Assembly (NCBI GenBank): GCA_002746645.1
Contig: PDPU01000002.1
Span: 50,545 to 114,544 of the forward strand
DNA length: 64,000 nucleotides
Origin: Gammaproteobacteria bacterium
Lineage (GTDB): Bacteria; Pseudomonadota; Gammaproteobacteria; Granulosicoccales; Granulosicoccaceae
Direction of reading: 5' to 3'
Shown here one piece after another: positions 26,009 through 35,315 of this stretch. The position numbers and the translations under genes were made by a program. The number at the start of each line of letters is the position of its first letter. Positions within the stretch are counted from its first letter, which is position 1. The notes below the pieces were generated by a model. That model ran no database searches. It was given only the letters and a program-made list of their open reading frames with translations, and had not been told where the DNA came from.

Positions 26009-27568
26009 ATGCACCAGGATTCACCGATGCTGCCGCTCATTTCCCGCAATCCGCTGCCTTCCGCGGCACGCGTGTTCGTTCGCGCAAGCCGCCTGCTCGC
26101 GATGGCTTTCCTTGCTCTCGGTCTTGCCGCCTGCACCGGCGACTCCACCGAGTTCGAGGAGTCGGTCGAAGTCAGCACGCTCGGCATCGCCTCGGTCGGC
26201 GTGACCCTGCCCACCGGCACCATCGAACCGCTGACGATGAATCCGGGTGATGCAGTGCAGCTTGCCGTCGAAGCACGCGATGCCGCCAATGCCCCGGTCG
26301 AACTGGCGGTGTCGGATCGTCGTTGGTCGAGCACCGACACGGCAGTGGCCACGGTGGACGCGGCCGGGCGCCTGCAGGCAGGCAGGAACGGCAGTGCCGC
26401 GGTCACGCTGCACTACGGGCCGCTGCGTTCCGCGCCGCTTGCCGTCACGGTTCAGGAAGAGTCGCTCGTTGCAATCAACGCCATCAATGGCCCTGATCTC
26501 GTCGATCCCTGCGTGGCGGCACGCTACGCGGCCACGGGACAGTTCTCGCTCGGCAGCGAACGCCTTCTCGGCGAGGTGATCTGGCAGGCGGACGAGAATA
26601 CGCGGCTCGTCCCGGGCGATGATGGCAGCACCGAAATCCTTGCCACCGAGCCCGGGGAACTCGTGCTTACGGCAAGCCAGGATGGCGCCACGCTGTCGCG
26701 CACGCTCACCGTGTCGGCGGCACTGCAGTCGATCGCACTGGTTCCCGAATCACCGAGACTGAACGTCGACGATACCCTCGCGATGAGCGCTACCGGATCC
26801 TATCTCGGTAATGCCGGTGCCGGTAATGGTGCTGCCGGTAATGGTGCTGCCGGTAATGGTGCTGCCGGTGATGGTGCTGCCGCTGGTGCCGGTGCTACGG
26901 GTGCTGGTGCTGCCGGTGATGGTGCTGCCGCCGGTGCTACGGGTGCTGGTGCTGCCGATGCCCGTGCTGCCGATGCCGATGCCGATGCGGATGCGGATGC
27001 GGATGCGGATGCGGATGCGGATGCGGGTGCGGGTGCGGGTGCGGGTGCGGGTGCGGGTGCGGGTGCGGGTGCGGGTGCGGGTGCGGGTGCCGGTGCCGAC
27101 GGCAACACGCGCACGCAGAACATCACCGAGGGTGTCACCTGGAGAGTCGTCGGTGGCAACGATGTCGTCAGTGTGGACAACAGTGGTGTGCTCACGGCGA
27201 ACGCGGCTGGTACTGCCGTGGTCGAAGCGAGCTGTGGTACAACGGTGGTCGATGCGACGGTCGTGGTCGACAGCAGCACCTCCACAGGCAGCAGCAGTGA
27301 CAGTCTCGTGTTCAATGTAAGTGGCAATCCCTATGTCCTGGGAGTGGGCAGTACGGTGGTGGTGAGGGTTGCGACGGGTGCTACCTACGAAAACGCCAAC
27401 GACGTCAGCGAATCGGTCGACTGGTCGGCCCTTGGCGACAGCGCTGCGATCATCTGGGAGAACAACGGTCGTAACGGGATCACCATCCGCGGTGTTTCCA
27501 TAGGCAACGCCACCCTGCGTGCCACCTATCAGGGCGAGTCCGAAGACTTCCAGATTCGAGTCGAGTAG
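26009..27568 (+). CDS. Lipoprotein with Ig-like domains and an in-frame minisatellite
   Basis: 519 aa. Seen: a lipoprotein signal (LLAMAFLALGLAAC, lipid-bearing Cys at 42 from the ATG at 26009; a second ATG at 26027 is possible), then BIG2-like Ig segments (RRWSSTDTAVATVDAAGRLQAGRNGSAAVTL; GVTWRVVGGNDVVSVDNSGVLTANAAGTAVVEA; VDWSALGDSAAIIWE). Between Ig segments, about residues 271-363, is a low-complexity stretch of Gly-Asn-Gly-Ala-Ala, then Asp-Ala, then Gly-Ala dipeptides, encoded by 15-bp and 6-bp tandem repeats. Repeat units are multiples of three, so slippage changes length but not frame. Inferred: a surface or periplasmic lipoprotein with a variable spacer. No specific family recognised. 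Confidence 0.75.
   Translation: MHQDSPMLPLISRNPLPSAARVFVRASRLLAMAFLALGLAACTGDSTEFEESVEVSTLGIASVGVTLPTGTIEPLTMNPGDAVQLAVEARDAANAPVELAVSDRRWSSTDTAVATVDAAGRLQAGRNGSAAVTLHYGPLRSAPLAVTVQEESLVAINAINGPDLVDPCVAARYAATGQFSLGSERLLGEVIWQADENTRLVPGDDGSTEILATEPGELVLTASQDGATLSRTLTVSAALQSIALVPESPRLNVDDTLAMSATGSYLGNAGAGNGAAGNGAAGNGAAGDGAAAGAGATGAGAAGDGAAAGATGAGAADARAADADADADADADADADADAGAGAGAGAGAGAGAGAGAGAGAGADGNTRTQNITEGVTWRVVGGNDVVSVDNSGVLTANAAGTAVVEASCGTTVVDATVVVDSSTSTGSSSDSLVFNVSGNPYVLGVGSTVVVRVATGATYENANDVSESVDWSALGDSAAIIWENNGRNGITIRGVSIGNATLRATYQGESEDFQIRVE
26822..27097 (+). repeat. 15-bp and 6-bp in-frame tandem repeats in the lipoprotein gene
   Basis: 26822-26866: three exact copies of GGTAATGGTGCTGCC, then a fourth with GGTGAT. 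26882-26971: partly duplicated Gly/Ala/Thr-coding units. 26972-27025: nine hexamers (two GATGCC, seven GATGCG). 27026-27085: ten copies of GGTGCG, then two GGTGCC. Such runs are prone to slippage, and the true length may also be mis-assembled. Confidence 0.9.
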
Positions 27569-27606
27569 CCCACCACCGCAAGCATCTCGCAGATCCCGTA
27601 CAAGGC

Positions 27607-28605
27607 ATGTCACACCGCGAACAGTTCGTCGCGCTTGCGCGTACGCTCGAAAGGCGTCTGATCGGCCAGGAACTCATGGTCAATCGCCTGCTGCTGGCAC
27701 TCCTTGCCAACGGCCATCTGCTGGTCGAAGGGGCACCGGGGCTGGCCAAGACGCGTGCCATCCGGAGTCTCGCCGACTGCCTCGATCTCGACTATCAGCG
27801 CATCCAGTTCACGCCGGATCTGCTGCCTGCCGATCTTACCGGTACCGAAGTCTATCGTCCCGCCGATGGCAGCTTCGTCTTCCAGCGAGGCCCCTTGTTC
27901 AATCACCTCGTGCTTGCCGACGAGATCAACCGTGCACCGGCCAAGGTACAGTCGGCGCTGCTCGAGGCCATGTCCGAGAGTCAGATATCGGTCGCCCATC
28001 AGAGCTATCACCTGCCGACGCCGTTCCTCGTCATGGCCACACAGAACCCGATCGAGCAGGAAGGCACCTACCCCCTGCCCGAGGCGCAGCTGGATCGCTT
28101 CTTCATGAAGGTACTGGTCGATTACCCCGACCCGGCGCTCGAGCAGCATATCCTGACCCTGGTGCGCGAAGAGAATCGGCGCGAGCAGCAGCAGCGTGAA
28201 GCGCGCAGGTCAACCGATGCCGTGGCCCGCTCACCCGCGGTGCGTATCGGTCCGGGCGACATTCATGCCGCGCGGTGCGAGGTGCTGGATCTGCACATGG
28301 CGGAACCCGTGGAGGCGTATCTCGTTTCACTCGTCACGGCCACGCGCGATCCCGGACAGCTCGACACGCGCCTTGGCAAATGGCTGCAGTTCGGTGCCAG
28401 TCCGCGCGGCACCATCGCGCTGGACGCGGCATCCCGAGCCCATGCCTGGCTGGTGGGTCGCGACTACGTATCGCCCGGGGATGTGCAGGCGGTGGTACAC
28501 GACGTTCTTCGCCATCGCTTGCTGCTGAGTTTCGAGGCCGAGGCCGAAGGTATCAGCGGCGACGATATCGTGAACGAACTCCTGAACCTTGTCGTGGTGC
28601 CCTGA
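27607..28605 (+). CDS. moxR: MoxR-type AAA+ ATPase
   Basis: 332 aa. Seen: Walker A GAPGLAKT (42-49), FTPDLLPADLTGTEVY, Walker B LVLADEINRAPAKVQSALLEAMSE, sensor 1 FLVMATQNPIEQEGTYPLPEAQLDRF, and a C-terminal AAA lid. Known: MoxR ATPases act as chaperones with VWA-domain partners, often in moxR-DUF58-bat operons, exactly the order here. The gene begins 38 nt after the lipoprotein gene and the DUF58 gene starts 2 nt after its stop. Confidence 0.95.
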   Translation: MSHREQFVALARTLERRLIGQELMVNRLLLALLANGHLLVEGAPGLAKTRAIRSLADCLDLDYQRIQFTPDLLPADLTGTEVYRPADGSFVFQRGPLFNHLVLADEINRAPAKVQSALLEAMSESQISVAHQSYHLPTPFLVMATQNPIEQEGTYPLPEAQLDRFFMKVLVDYPDPALEQHILTLVREENRREQQQREARRSTDAVARSPAVRIGPGDIHAARCEVLDLHMAEPVEAYLVSLVTATRDPGQLDTRLGKWLQFGASPRGTIALDAASRAHAWLVGRDYVSPGDVQAVVHDVLRHRLLLSFEAEAEGISGDDIVNELLNLVVVP

Positions 28606-28607
28606 AC

Positions 28608-29546
28608 GTGGCGGCCACGGCCGAACGGGCATCACCGGAATTCACCTCTCCGGTCAGCACCTCGCTCGAGGAACTGATTCATCTGCGCTCCTGGGCGCTT
28701 GCCGGTGGCAGTCGGCCGGTTCCGCGGCCGAGTGCCGAGCAGCGCGGCGGTCACGTCTCGCGGCGCCTCGGTCGCGGCCTCGACTTTGCCGAAGTGCGCG
28801 CCTATACCCCGGGCGACGACGTGCGGCTCATCGACTGGAAGGTCACGGCGCGCAGCGGCCTTACCCATACCAAGCTCTTCAACGAGGAGCGCGAGCGACC
28901 GGTGCAACTCGTCATCGACTACCGTGCCGGCATGCGTTTCGCCACCGAGGGGATGTTCAAGTCGGTGATGGCTGCGCGGCTTGCGGCACTGGTGGGCTGG
29001 CAGGTGCTCGAGCGTGGCGATCGTATCGGTGGTCAGGTGTTTGCCGACGACTGGCATCGTGAACTCAGACCACGCCTCGGGCGACGCTCGCTGCTGCGCC
29101 TGTTCGAAGCGGTGGCGGCGGCACAGCGAACCGTGCCGGCGCCGGTTCCGGGAGGTTTTGCGGCGATGCTGAGGCGTCTTCGTCATGGTGCTCGTACCGG
29201 CAGCGAGATCTGGCTGTTCAGCGACTTCCAGGGCTTCGACGAGACAGCCAGATTGCTGCTCGGTACCCTGTCACGGCGCCTGGGGCTCGTGGCGGTTCAT
29301 GTCGTCGATCAACTCGATCGTGAATTGCCCGAAGCTCGGGGGCTCATGGTGGCGGGCATGCAGTCGGAGTACGCTCAGGGGTACTGGCTGGATATCTCTG
29401 CCGCAGCACGAGCCGAACACGCGGCGCGTTTCAGGGCGCGTGCCGAAGCGCTCGAGTCGCTCTTCACCGCTCACGGCAGCCGCTATGTACGCATCGACAC
29501 CCGCCTTCCGTTTCTCGATGCCGCGGCGCGGTTGCGGGCATCATGA
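28608..29546 (+). CDS. DUF58 domain protein (MoxR/Bat operon)
   Basis: 312 aa from a GTG placed 2 nt after the moxR stop. Seen: RRLGRGLDFAEVRAYTPGDDVRLIDWKVTARSGLTHTKLFNEERERPVQLVIDYRAGMRF (about 48-108) is the DUF58 signature (GxDxxExRxYxPGDDxRxIDW). The C-terminal half has a VWA-like alternating pattern (SEIWLFSDFQG; RLGLVAVHVVD) but with no intact MIDAS motif seen. Known: DUF58 proteins accompany MoxR ATPases and membrane VWA proteins. It overlaps the next gene by ATGA. Confidence 0.88.
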   Translation: MAATAERASPEFTSPVSTSLEELIHLRSWALAGGSRPVPRPSAEQRGGHVSRRLGRGLDFAEVRAYTPGDDVRLIDWKVTARSGLTHTKLFNEERERPVQLVIDYRAGMRFATEGMFKSVMAARLAALVGWQVLERGDRIGGQVFADDWHRELRPRLGRRSLLRLFEAVAAAQRTVPAPVPGGFAAMLRRLRHGARTGSEIWLFSDFQGFDETARLLLGTLSRRLGLVAVHVVDQLDRELPEARGLMVAGMQSEYAQGYWLDISAAARAEHAARFRARAEALESLFTAHGSRYVRIDTRLPFLDAAARLRAS

Positions 29547-30055
29547 ACGATGCGGATCGCGAAGCCCTGCTGGCGGCACTGTCGGCGCCGATGACGCCGG
29601 CAGCGAACGATTTTTCACTGCTCGCAAAGGGATCGCTCGCGCTGGTCATTCTGCTGCTTCTGGCGCTCGGCTGGCTGTTCTGGCGCTGGCATCAGCGCCG
29701 CGCCTGGCGACGTGAGGCCAGACGCGAACTCAGGCACCTGCGCGAATCGCTGCCCGAGCGTCCGCTTGGGGACATCCTTGTCGATACCTCACGTCTGGCC
29801 AGACGCCTCCTGCTGACACTCGATGCCCGTGCCGATGCCCCGGGGCTGACGGGCAATGCCTTTCTCGAACGGCTCGATGAGCTTGCCGGTGCCGATCATT
29901 TCAGCCGTGGATACGGGCGTCTTCTGCTCGATGCTCCGTGGCAGCGTGACGAGAACGTGAACGCGCAGGATGTGCGTTCGCTCCTTGATCTCATGGGTGA
30001 ACTCATCCGTAACGCAAGACTCGAACAACCGGTGCCGCCGAGGAGGCTCTGGTGA
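29543..30055 (+). CDS. DUF4381 domain protein (Bat operon, single-pass membrane)
   Basis: 170 aa. Seen: MNDADREALLAALSAPMTPAAN, then one transmembrane helix (LALVILLLLALGWLFWRW, about 31-49) followed by a basic stretch and a cytoplasmic helical domain (LARRLLLTLDARADAPGLTGNAFLERLDELAG...). This matches DUF4381, which sits between DUF58 and the first VWA gene in proteobacterial bat operons. The end of the gene (30026-30046) is duplicated with three mismatches just downstream, where the copy supplies the ribosome site for the next gene. Confidence 0.82.
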   Translation: MNDADREALLAALSAPMTPAANDFSLLAKGSLALVILLLLALGWLFWRWHQRRAWRREARRELRHLRESLPERPLGDILVDTSRLARRLLLTLDARADAPGLTGNAFLERLDELAGADHFSRGYGRLLLDAPWQRDENVNAQDVRSLLDLMGELIRNARLEQPVPPRRLW

Positions 30056-30090
30056 CTGCCGGGCTTCAGCAACCGGCGCCACCGAGGAGA
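30026..30090 (+). repeat. 21-bp direct repeat flanking the DUF4381 stop
   Basis: Copy 1 at 30026-30046 and copy 2 at 30070-30090 differ at three positions; both contain CAACCGG.GCC.CCGAGGAG. The second copy provides GAGGAG ahead of the TTG start at 30096. Confidence 0.8.
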
Positions 30091-30095
30091 CATCG

Positions 30096-31115
30096 TTGAC
30101 CATCTGGCTTCTCGATCTGCGCTGGGTCTGGCCATGGTTGTTCGCGGCAGCGCCGCTGCCATTGATCATCCTGTGGCTGCGTCCGCCTCGTACCACGGCA
30201 GAGTCCGAACGTCTGCGCCTGCCCGATCCCGGTCGCTATGCCTTGTCGGACGCGGACGGAACTGCCGGCCGCGAACGCTGGGGCCTCTGGGCGCTTCTGT
30301 TTCTTGCCTGGCTGCTGCTGCTGGCGGCGTCGGCACGACCGCAGCATCTCGGTCCGATAATTGGCGTGCCGCAATCCGGGCGGGATCTGCTGCTGGCCAT
30401 CGACGTGTCCAACAGCATGCGCCAGAATGACTTCCCGGTGGGTGGACGCATGGTTTCGCGCATGGCGGCGGTGCGCCGCGTCGCCAGCGACTTCGTGGCG
30501 CGGCGTACGGGCGACAGGGTCGGGCTTGTGTTGTTTGGCACGCAGGCCTTCGTGCAGACACCGCTGACGCGCGATCATCTCAGCGTGCAGCATTTCCTCG
30601 AGGAAGCCGAAACCGGGCTGGCCGGACAGGCCACGGCCATCGGTGACGCCATCGGCCTTGCCGTCAAGCGCCTGCGTGAAAGACCCGATGAGGCGCGCGT
30701 GATCGTGCTCCTGACCGATGGCACCAATACGGCCGGTGCGCTCGACCCCTTGCGCGCGGCCCGCATCGCGGCCGACGAGGACGTGCGTATCTATACCATC
30801 GGCATCGGTGGTGCCGGGCGGGGTGGTTTCTTCGGCGGATTCTCGCGCGGCAACGACGTTGATCAGGCGCTGCTCGACGAAATCGCCGCGCTGACCGATG
30901 GACGCTCCTTTCGCGCCAGCAATCGCGAGGAACTCGAGGCGATCTATGCCACCATCGACGACATCGAGCCGGTGGAATTCGACGAGGAACGCCTCCGTCC
31001 CGTGCGCGAGCTTTACCACTGGCCGCTGGCCGCAGCGCTTGTCCTGTCCTGTCTCTGGGCCTGGTTGCGTCTCGATGTGCCTTCTGCCGCGCGTCGCGGA
31101 GAGAGCGGGCAATGA
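30096..31115 (+). CDS. batA: Membrane VWA-domain protein (BatA-like)
   Basis: 339 aa. Seen: N-terminal membrane segments (about 8-28 and 62-79), a VWA domain with the MIDAS motif DVSNS (D103, S105, S107), TxxD-like loops (GLAGQATAIGDAIGLAVKRL; VIVLLTDGTNTAG), and a C-terminal membrane helix (LAAALVLSCLWAWLRL). TTG at 30096 is chosen because GAGGAGA lies about 6 nt upstream and no ATG precedes the first helix. Known: BatA-type proteins bind metal through MIDAS and work with MoxR. It overlaps the next gene by ATGA. Confidence 0.88.
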   Translation: MTIWLLDLRWVWPWLFAAAPLPLIILWLRPPRTTAESERLRLPDPGRYALSDADGTAGRERWGLWALLFLAWLLLLAASARPQHLGPIIGVPQSGRDLLLAIDVSNSMRQNDFPVGGRMVSRMAAVRRVASDFVARRTGDRVGLVLFGTQAFVQTPLTRDHLSVQHFLEEAETGLAGQATAIGDAIGLAVKRLRERPDEARVIVLLTDGTNTAGALDPLRAARIAADEDVRIYTIGIGGAGRGGFFGGFSRGNDVDQALLDEIAALTDGRSFRASNREELEAIYATIDDIEPVEFDEERLRPVRELYHWPLAAALVLSCLWAWLRLDVPSAARRGESGQ

Positions 31116-33226
31116 CGGAGCTGCCACTGATTTTCCTGCGTCCTGCCTGGCTGATCGCAGCGCTGCCGCTGGTGCTTCTGTTCGTGTACCTTTCGCGCCG
31201 GCAACAACGCGGCAACTCGGCCTGGCAGGACATCGTCGATCCGTCGCTGCGCCCCTTCGTCGTGACCGGTCAACCGCTCGGCAAGGCGGCGCGTTTTCTG
31301 CCGTGGTTGCTGGCGGGCTGGCTCGTCGCGCTCGTCCTGCTGGCTGGCCCCGTCTGGGACAGGCAACCCGTGGACTCGGGTGATGAACGTCGCTCGGAAG
31401 TGCTCGTGCTTGATCTGTCGCTGTCGATGCAGCTCGATGACGTGCGCCCGAGTCGCATCGGTCTTGCCCGCTATCGTCTGCGCGATCTGCTTGCGAGCGC
31501 CGACGACATGCGCCTCGCGCTGCTCGGTTTTGCCGAACGGCCCTATGTCGTGAGTCCCCTGACCGATGACCGTGCCACGCTCGAGAGTTTCCTGCCGTCG
31601 CTCGACCCCGGGATTGCGCCGGTGCAGGGGAGTCGCACCGATCTCGCCATTGCCGAGGCCGCGGAACTGCTCGTGCAGGGCGGTGTGGCCGCAGGTCACG
31701 TGGTGTTGCTCACCGACACCCAGGTGGACGAGCGCAGCCTGGCGGCGGCACGCGAACTCAGGGCAGCGGGGCATCGGCTCTCGGTGGTCGGCATCGGCAG
31801 CGACGACAACACGCCGCTGCGGCGTGCCGACGGCAGCTTCGTGACTGACGCCAACGGCCGTGCCAGAACCGCAAGGCTCGATCGGCGGGGGCTTGCTGCG
31901 CTCGCCGCTGCAGGTGGCGGTGAGTTTGTCGATGGGCGTGCGGGCAAGCGCGGACTGGCTGCCGTGACCGCAGTGCGCGAGCGCCTCTCGCACGATGCCC
32001 GCCTGGACGAAGCCGGCAACGAAGACGTGCAGATCGACTACTGGGCCGAGCGCGCGCCACTGTTGCTGCCGGTGTTGCTGGCTCTCTCGCTGTTGCTGTT
32101 CCGGCGTGAAGCGGGCCGCGGCATCGGCGTACTGCTGCCGGCGCTGTTGCTGGCCGGTGCCGTGTCGATGAACGGACGAAATGCCGTCGCCGCGGATGCG
32201 CCCTGGTGGGCCGGCCCCGAGCGCCGCGCATCGGCCGCGTTTGCAGCCGGTGAGTACGATAGCCTCGTCGGTGCTGACGCGAGCCCGACGTGGCGCGGTC
32301 TCTCGCACTACGCACAGGGTGACTACACGGCAGCATTCGATGACTTTTCGCTTGCCCTCGATGCCGCTGTTGCCGATGGCAATGATGCCGCCACGGCCGC
32401 TGCGCACATGAATCTTGGTCTCGCCGAAACTCACCGCGGCAACTACGATGCCGCCATCGCGCAATTCGATGCGGTACTCACCGTCGACCCAGACTCGGAA
32501 GCGGCGCGCAACAATCGTGCTATCGCCGAACAATTGAAGGAACAGCAGGAACAGCAGGAACAGCAGGAACAGCAGGAACAGCAGGAACAGCAGGAACAGC
32601 AGGAACAGCAGGAACAGCAGGAACAGGGCGAGCAGGGTGAGCAGGGCGAACCGGGCGAACAAGGCGAACAAGGCGAACAAGGCGAACAAGGCGAACAAGG
32701 CGAGCAAGACGAGCAAGACGAACAGGCGTCTGCGGAAGAACCGACGGATACGGGTTCGGACAGTGCCTCGTCGAGTGCAGCAGAGTCACAGGGAGATCCA
32801 GCGGAGCAGGATGAGCCAGCCGGGCAGGAGGAACCGACGGGACAGGAAGAGTCAGCCGGACAGGAGAAATCGACAGGGCAGGGGAAGCCAGAGGCAGCGA
32901 TGGGCGAAGATCGTTTCGGTGACTCGGAATCACTCGATTCGCTTGGACCGACGGCATCGGACGATGCCGGTGATGACTCTCGTTCCGCGGATTCGCCCGA
33001 CAGGGAAGAACCCGCACCCGCTGCCTCGACGACGACGGAATCAACCGAGGCCAGCGAGCCTGCCGACGAGTCCATCGCCGTGGAAACCCTTGGCGAGCGT
33101 GCTCAGGCCAACGAGCAACTGCTTCGTCGGATCGAAGACAATCCGGCGGGTCTGTTGCGCCGGAAACTGTTGTTGAATCACCGTAACCGCTATCCGGAGG
33201 TCGATGCCAATGGCGATGCCTGGTAG
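31112..33226 (+). CDS. VWA-TPR protein (BatB-BatC-like fusion) with Gln/Glu repeats
   Basis: 704 aa. Seen: two N-terminal membrane helices, a VWA domain with MIDAS DLSLS (D101, S103, S105) and [11 protein letters not shown], a membrane helix ([14 protein letters not shown], about 312-325), a second hydrophobic segment, then TPR repeats ([59 protein letters not shown], about 395-470). A low-complexity tail follows: nine Glu-Gln-Gln units, Glu-Gln-Gly units, then a Ser/Glu/Asp-rich stretch. The final 60 residues ([35 protein letters not shown]) are the conserved end of BatC-type TPR proteins. Known: BatB and BatC are separate in some species and fused in many gammaproteobacteria. Confidence 0.87.
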   Translation: MTELPLIFLRPAWLIAALPLVLLFVYLSRRQQRGNSAWQDIVDPSLRPFVVTGQPLGKAARFLPWLLAGWLVALVLLAGPVWDRQPVDSGDERRSEVLVLDLSLSMQLDDVRPSRIGLARYRLRDLLASADDMRLALLGFAERPYVVSPLTDDRATLESFLPSLDPGIAPVQGSRTDLAIAEAAELLVQGGVAAGHVVLLTDTQVDERSLAAARELRAAGHRLSVVGIGSDDNTPLRRADGSFVTDANGRARTARLDRRGLAALAAAGGGEFVDGRAGKRGLAAVTAVRERLSHDARLDEAGNEDVQIDYWAERAPLLLPVLLALSLLLFRREAGRGIGVLLPALLLAGAVSMNGRNAVAADAPWWAGPERRASAAFAAGEYDSLVGADASPTWRGLSHYAQGDYTAAFDDFSLALDAAVADGNDAATAAAHMNLGLAETHRGNYDAAIAQFDAVLTVDPDSEAARNNRAIAEQLKEQQEQQEQQEQQEQQEQQEQQEQQEQQEQGEQGEQGEPGEQGEQGEQGEQGEQGEQDEQDEQASAEEPTDTGSDSASSSAAESQGDPAEQDEPAGQEEPTGQEESAGQEKSTGQGKPEAAMGEDRFGDSESLDSLGPTASDDAGDDSRSADSPDREEPAPAASTTTESTEASEPADESIAVETLGERAQANEQLLRRIEDNPAGLLRRKLLLNHRNRYPEVDANGDAW
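32540..32707 (+). repeat. 9-bp in-frame tandem repeats in the VWA-TPR gene
   Basis: Nine exact copies of GAACAGCAG (32540-32620) run into GAACAGGGC and GGCGAACAA-type units, with five exact GGCGAACAA copies at 32654-32698 followed by a variant. They encode (EQQ)n and (GEQ)n. The 9-bp unit keeps the frame on expansion or contraction. Confidence 0.92.
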
Positions 33227-35166
33227 TTGCCTGTCCCTGAATCGCGGCAGCTTTTCGGCAAGGCTCCGCGTCGCGTTCGCGTGGTTCTTCCTCACGTTGC
33301 TGTGCGGGCTGCTCCCAGCCCCCGCGTCGGCGCAGGAGCAGGCACTGCACACCAGCGTGGATGTGGACTCGGTCAGCCTCGGCGATCCGATCATGCTGAC
33401 GATCAATCTGACCGGCAGCGATGAACCGATCGAACTGGCGCCGCTCGAACAGGACTTCCGCGTGCGCGAGCGATCGAGCTCGCGTCAGATGAGTCAGCGT
33501 TTCGATTCGACAGGCCGCATGATCATCGGCCGGAAAGCTCCGTTCGGCACCCATCGACATCACGGTGGGTGAAGCGCCGCAAGGCGCCGAACGCGACATG
33601 TACATCGAGCTGGAAGTTGCCGACAGCGAACCGCTGGTCAACAGCGAAGTGCGCATGACCGTGCGTGTCTACTACGACGTGGAACTGATCGATGTCGATG
33701 TGGATGCGCCTGTGGCTGACGGTGCCGATATTCTGCAGATCGGCGGTGGCCGCGCGACCGAAGCGGTGGTTGACGGACGCCGTTACCGTGTGGCCGAGCG
33801 AGACTATGTGCTGTATCCCAACCGCAGCGGTGCGGTGACGGTTCAGCCCGTGACGCTCGAAGCCCTGGTGCCCACCGATGCCGACGCGAGCAACCGGCGC
33901 GGCAGCGTGGTCGCTCCGGTGCGCCGCGTCGTGCGCATGAGCGACGCGCTTGAACTCGACGTGCAGCCGCGCCCTGATGACTACACCGGTTGGTGGTTGC
34001 CGGCACGCGAGCTGACGGTGTCACGCGAGCGAGCCGACGGCGATGGCGAGATTCGTGTCGGCGAGCCGCTGACGCTCAGAACCACCATGCGTGCCGCCGG
34101 TGTTCGCGATACGCAGTTTCCCGATCTCGCCGAACCGACGATCGACGGTGCCGTCGTCTACGGCGAGCCCCCGGAACGCTCGACCGGTGCCGACGAGAAT
34201 GGCCTGCGCGCTGAAGCGACGCTCGACTGGGTGGTGATTCCGGAGCGCGAGGGCGAGATCGAGATCCCGGCAATGACGATCGACTGGTACGACATCGAAA
34301 GCCACGAGGTTCGCGTCGAAAGGCTGCCGGCGATGCGGTTCGATGTCGTGTCGGCGACGGGAGCGAAGGATGCTGCTGCCCCCGTGGCGGCTCCGGAAGA
34401 CGGCAAAGCGGCCGCCGGGGCTGGCAATGATGCTGGCCCGGAAGTGTCGCGAGATGCTTCGGGCAATCCTGGTGGTGTGTCCGGTGATGCCGGCAGCGAT
34501 GTACCCGGCAATGCCAACGACGATATGCCCGGTAATGCCGGTGGTGATGCCGCGACCCGTGAAACGGCCGGCCGATCGGCGCCGCCTGCGTCCACGATCG
34601 CAGGTTCACTGCGGGGTTATCTGGTACCGCTGCTCGGTGCGGCATTGCTCGCGGCCGTGGCGGCGCTCCTGCTGCAATGGCGCCGCCTTCGTGGTCTCAA
34701 GGTCAGACTCGATGCGCTCGAGGCGGGTTCGACAGGCACGGCAGGTAACGCGTCGATATCCTCAGGCCGCGACGATGCCCGCCTTGAAGTTGCGCTGAAG
34801 GAAATCGAACGCGCCGCTGCTGCGGGGGATCATGACGCACTTCACGCCATGCTGCAGGTCTGGGCAAGGCGACGCTGGGAAGGGCAGACACCGCCACGCT
34901 CGGCTTCGCGCATGGCTGCCCTCGTGGAGCGTGAAGCACGGCTGGCCGACACCGACGACGCTACGCCCTGGCAAGCGATCACCGAGGCGCTCAGAGCGCT
35001 GGACCGAACTCGTTATCGGGGTAAGGACAAGGCTGTCGGCGAGGCCGATGCAACGCAGTTGCGTGCGCTCGGCAGGTTGCTTGCTGCCTTGCCGTCACGA
35101 CCACTGACGGCGACTCCGGAGGCAAGGTCGGTTGTGGTTTCGGGTTATCACCTCGCGAACTGGTAA
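33204..35166 (+). pseudogene. batD: batD, disrupted by an internal deletion and frameshift
   Basis: Seen: frame 1 (33204 or, with better spacing to GGAGG, 33210) encodes a signal peptide and the BatD start (QEQALHTSVDVDSVSLGDPIMLTINLTGSDEPIELAPLEQDFRVRERSSSRQMSQRF) and stops at 33572. From about 33528 frame 2 reads AGKLRSAPIDITVGEAPQGAERD and continues as an intact BatD body to 35166, with membrane helix YLVPLLGAALLAAVAALLLQW and the usual C-terminal domain. Known: BatD proteins have a W-containing strand and an LxPxxxGxxxIPx segment just before the AGKLxSxPIxIxV strand; that segment is missing here. Inferred: a short deletion not divisible by three removed it. Alternatives are an assembly error or two separately translated pieces (ATG at 33565). 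Confidence 0.8.
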
Positions 35167-35315
35167 CCGCCAGTGTCCCGCAAGGGTACGGAACGTGTGG
35201 CAGTCAGAAAGACCATGCAATGCCGAGGGTGTTGTGCGCAGGCGTTTGTTCACCTTCGACTGATAAACTCATCACACTTTCACGTCAGGCCGCGCAGCGG
35301 CCAGGTCCAGGGTTC

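Noticed and set aside
26811..27320. Plus-strand frame with MPVPVMVLPVMVLP and MRMRM/VRVRV repeats
   Set aside because: Alternative-frame reading of the same repeats; no signal or start site and it lies wholly inside the lipoprotein gene.
26750..27613. Minus-strand frame with long Thr-Arg and Ile-Arg repeats opposite the lipoprotein
   Set aside because: A by-product of the GATGCG/GGTGCG hexamers; the plus-strand frame has a signal peptide, lipobox and Ig-like domains.
32520..32710. Nonamer repeats considered as a CRISPR-like or regulatory array
   Set aside because: Units are 9 bp, contiguous, and in frame within a TPR protein; no spacers.
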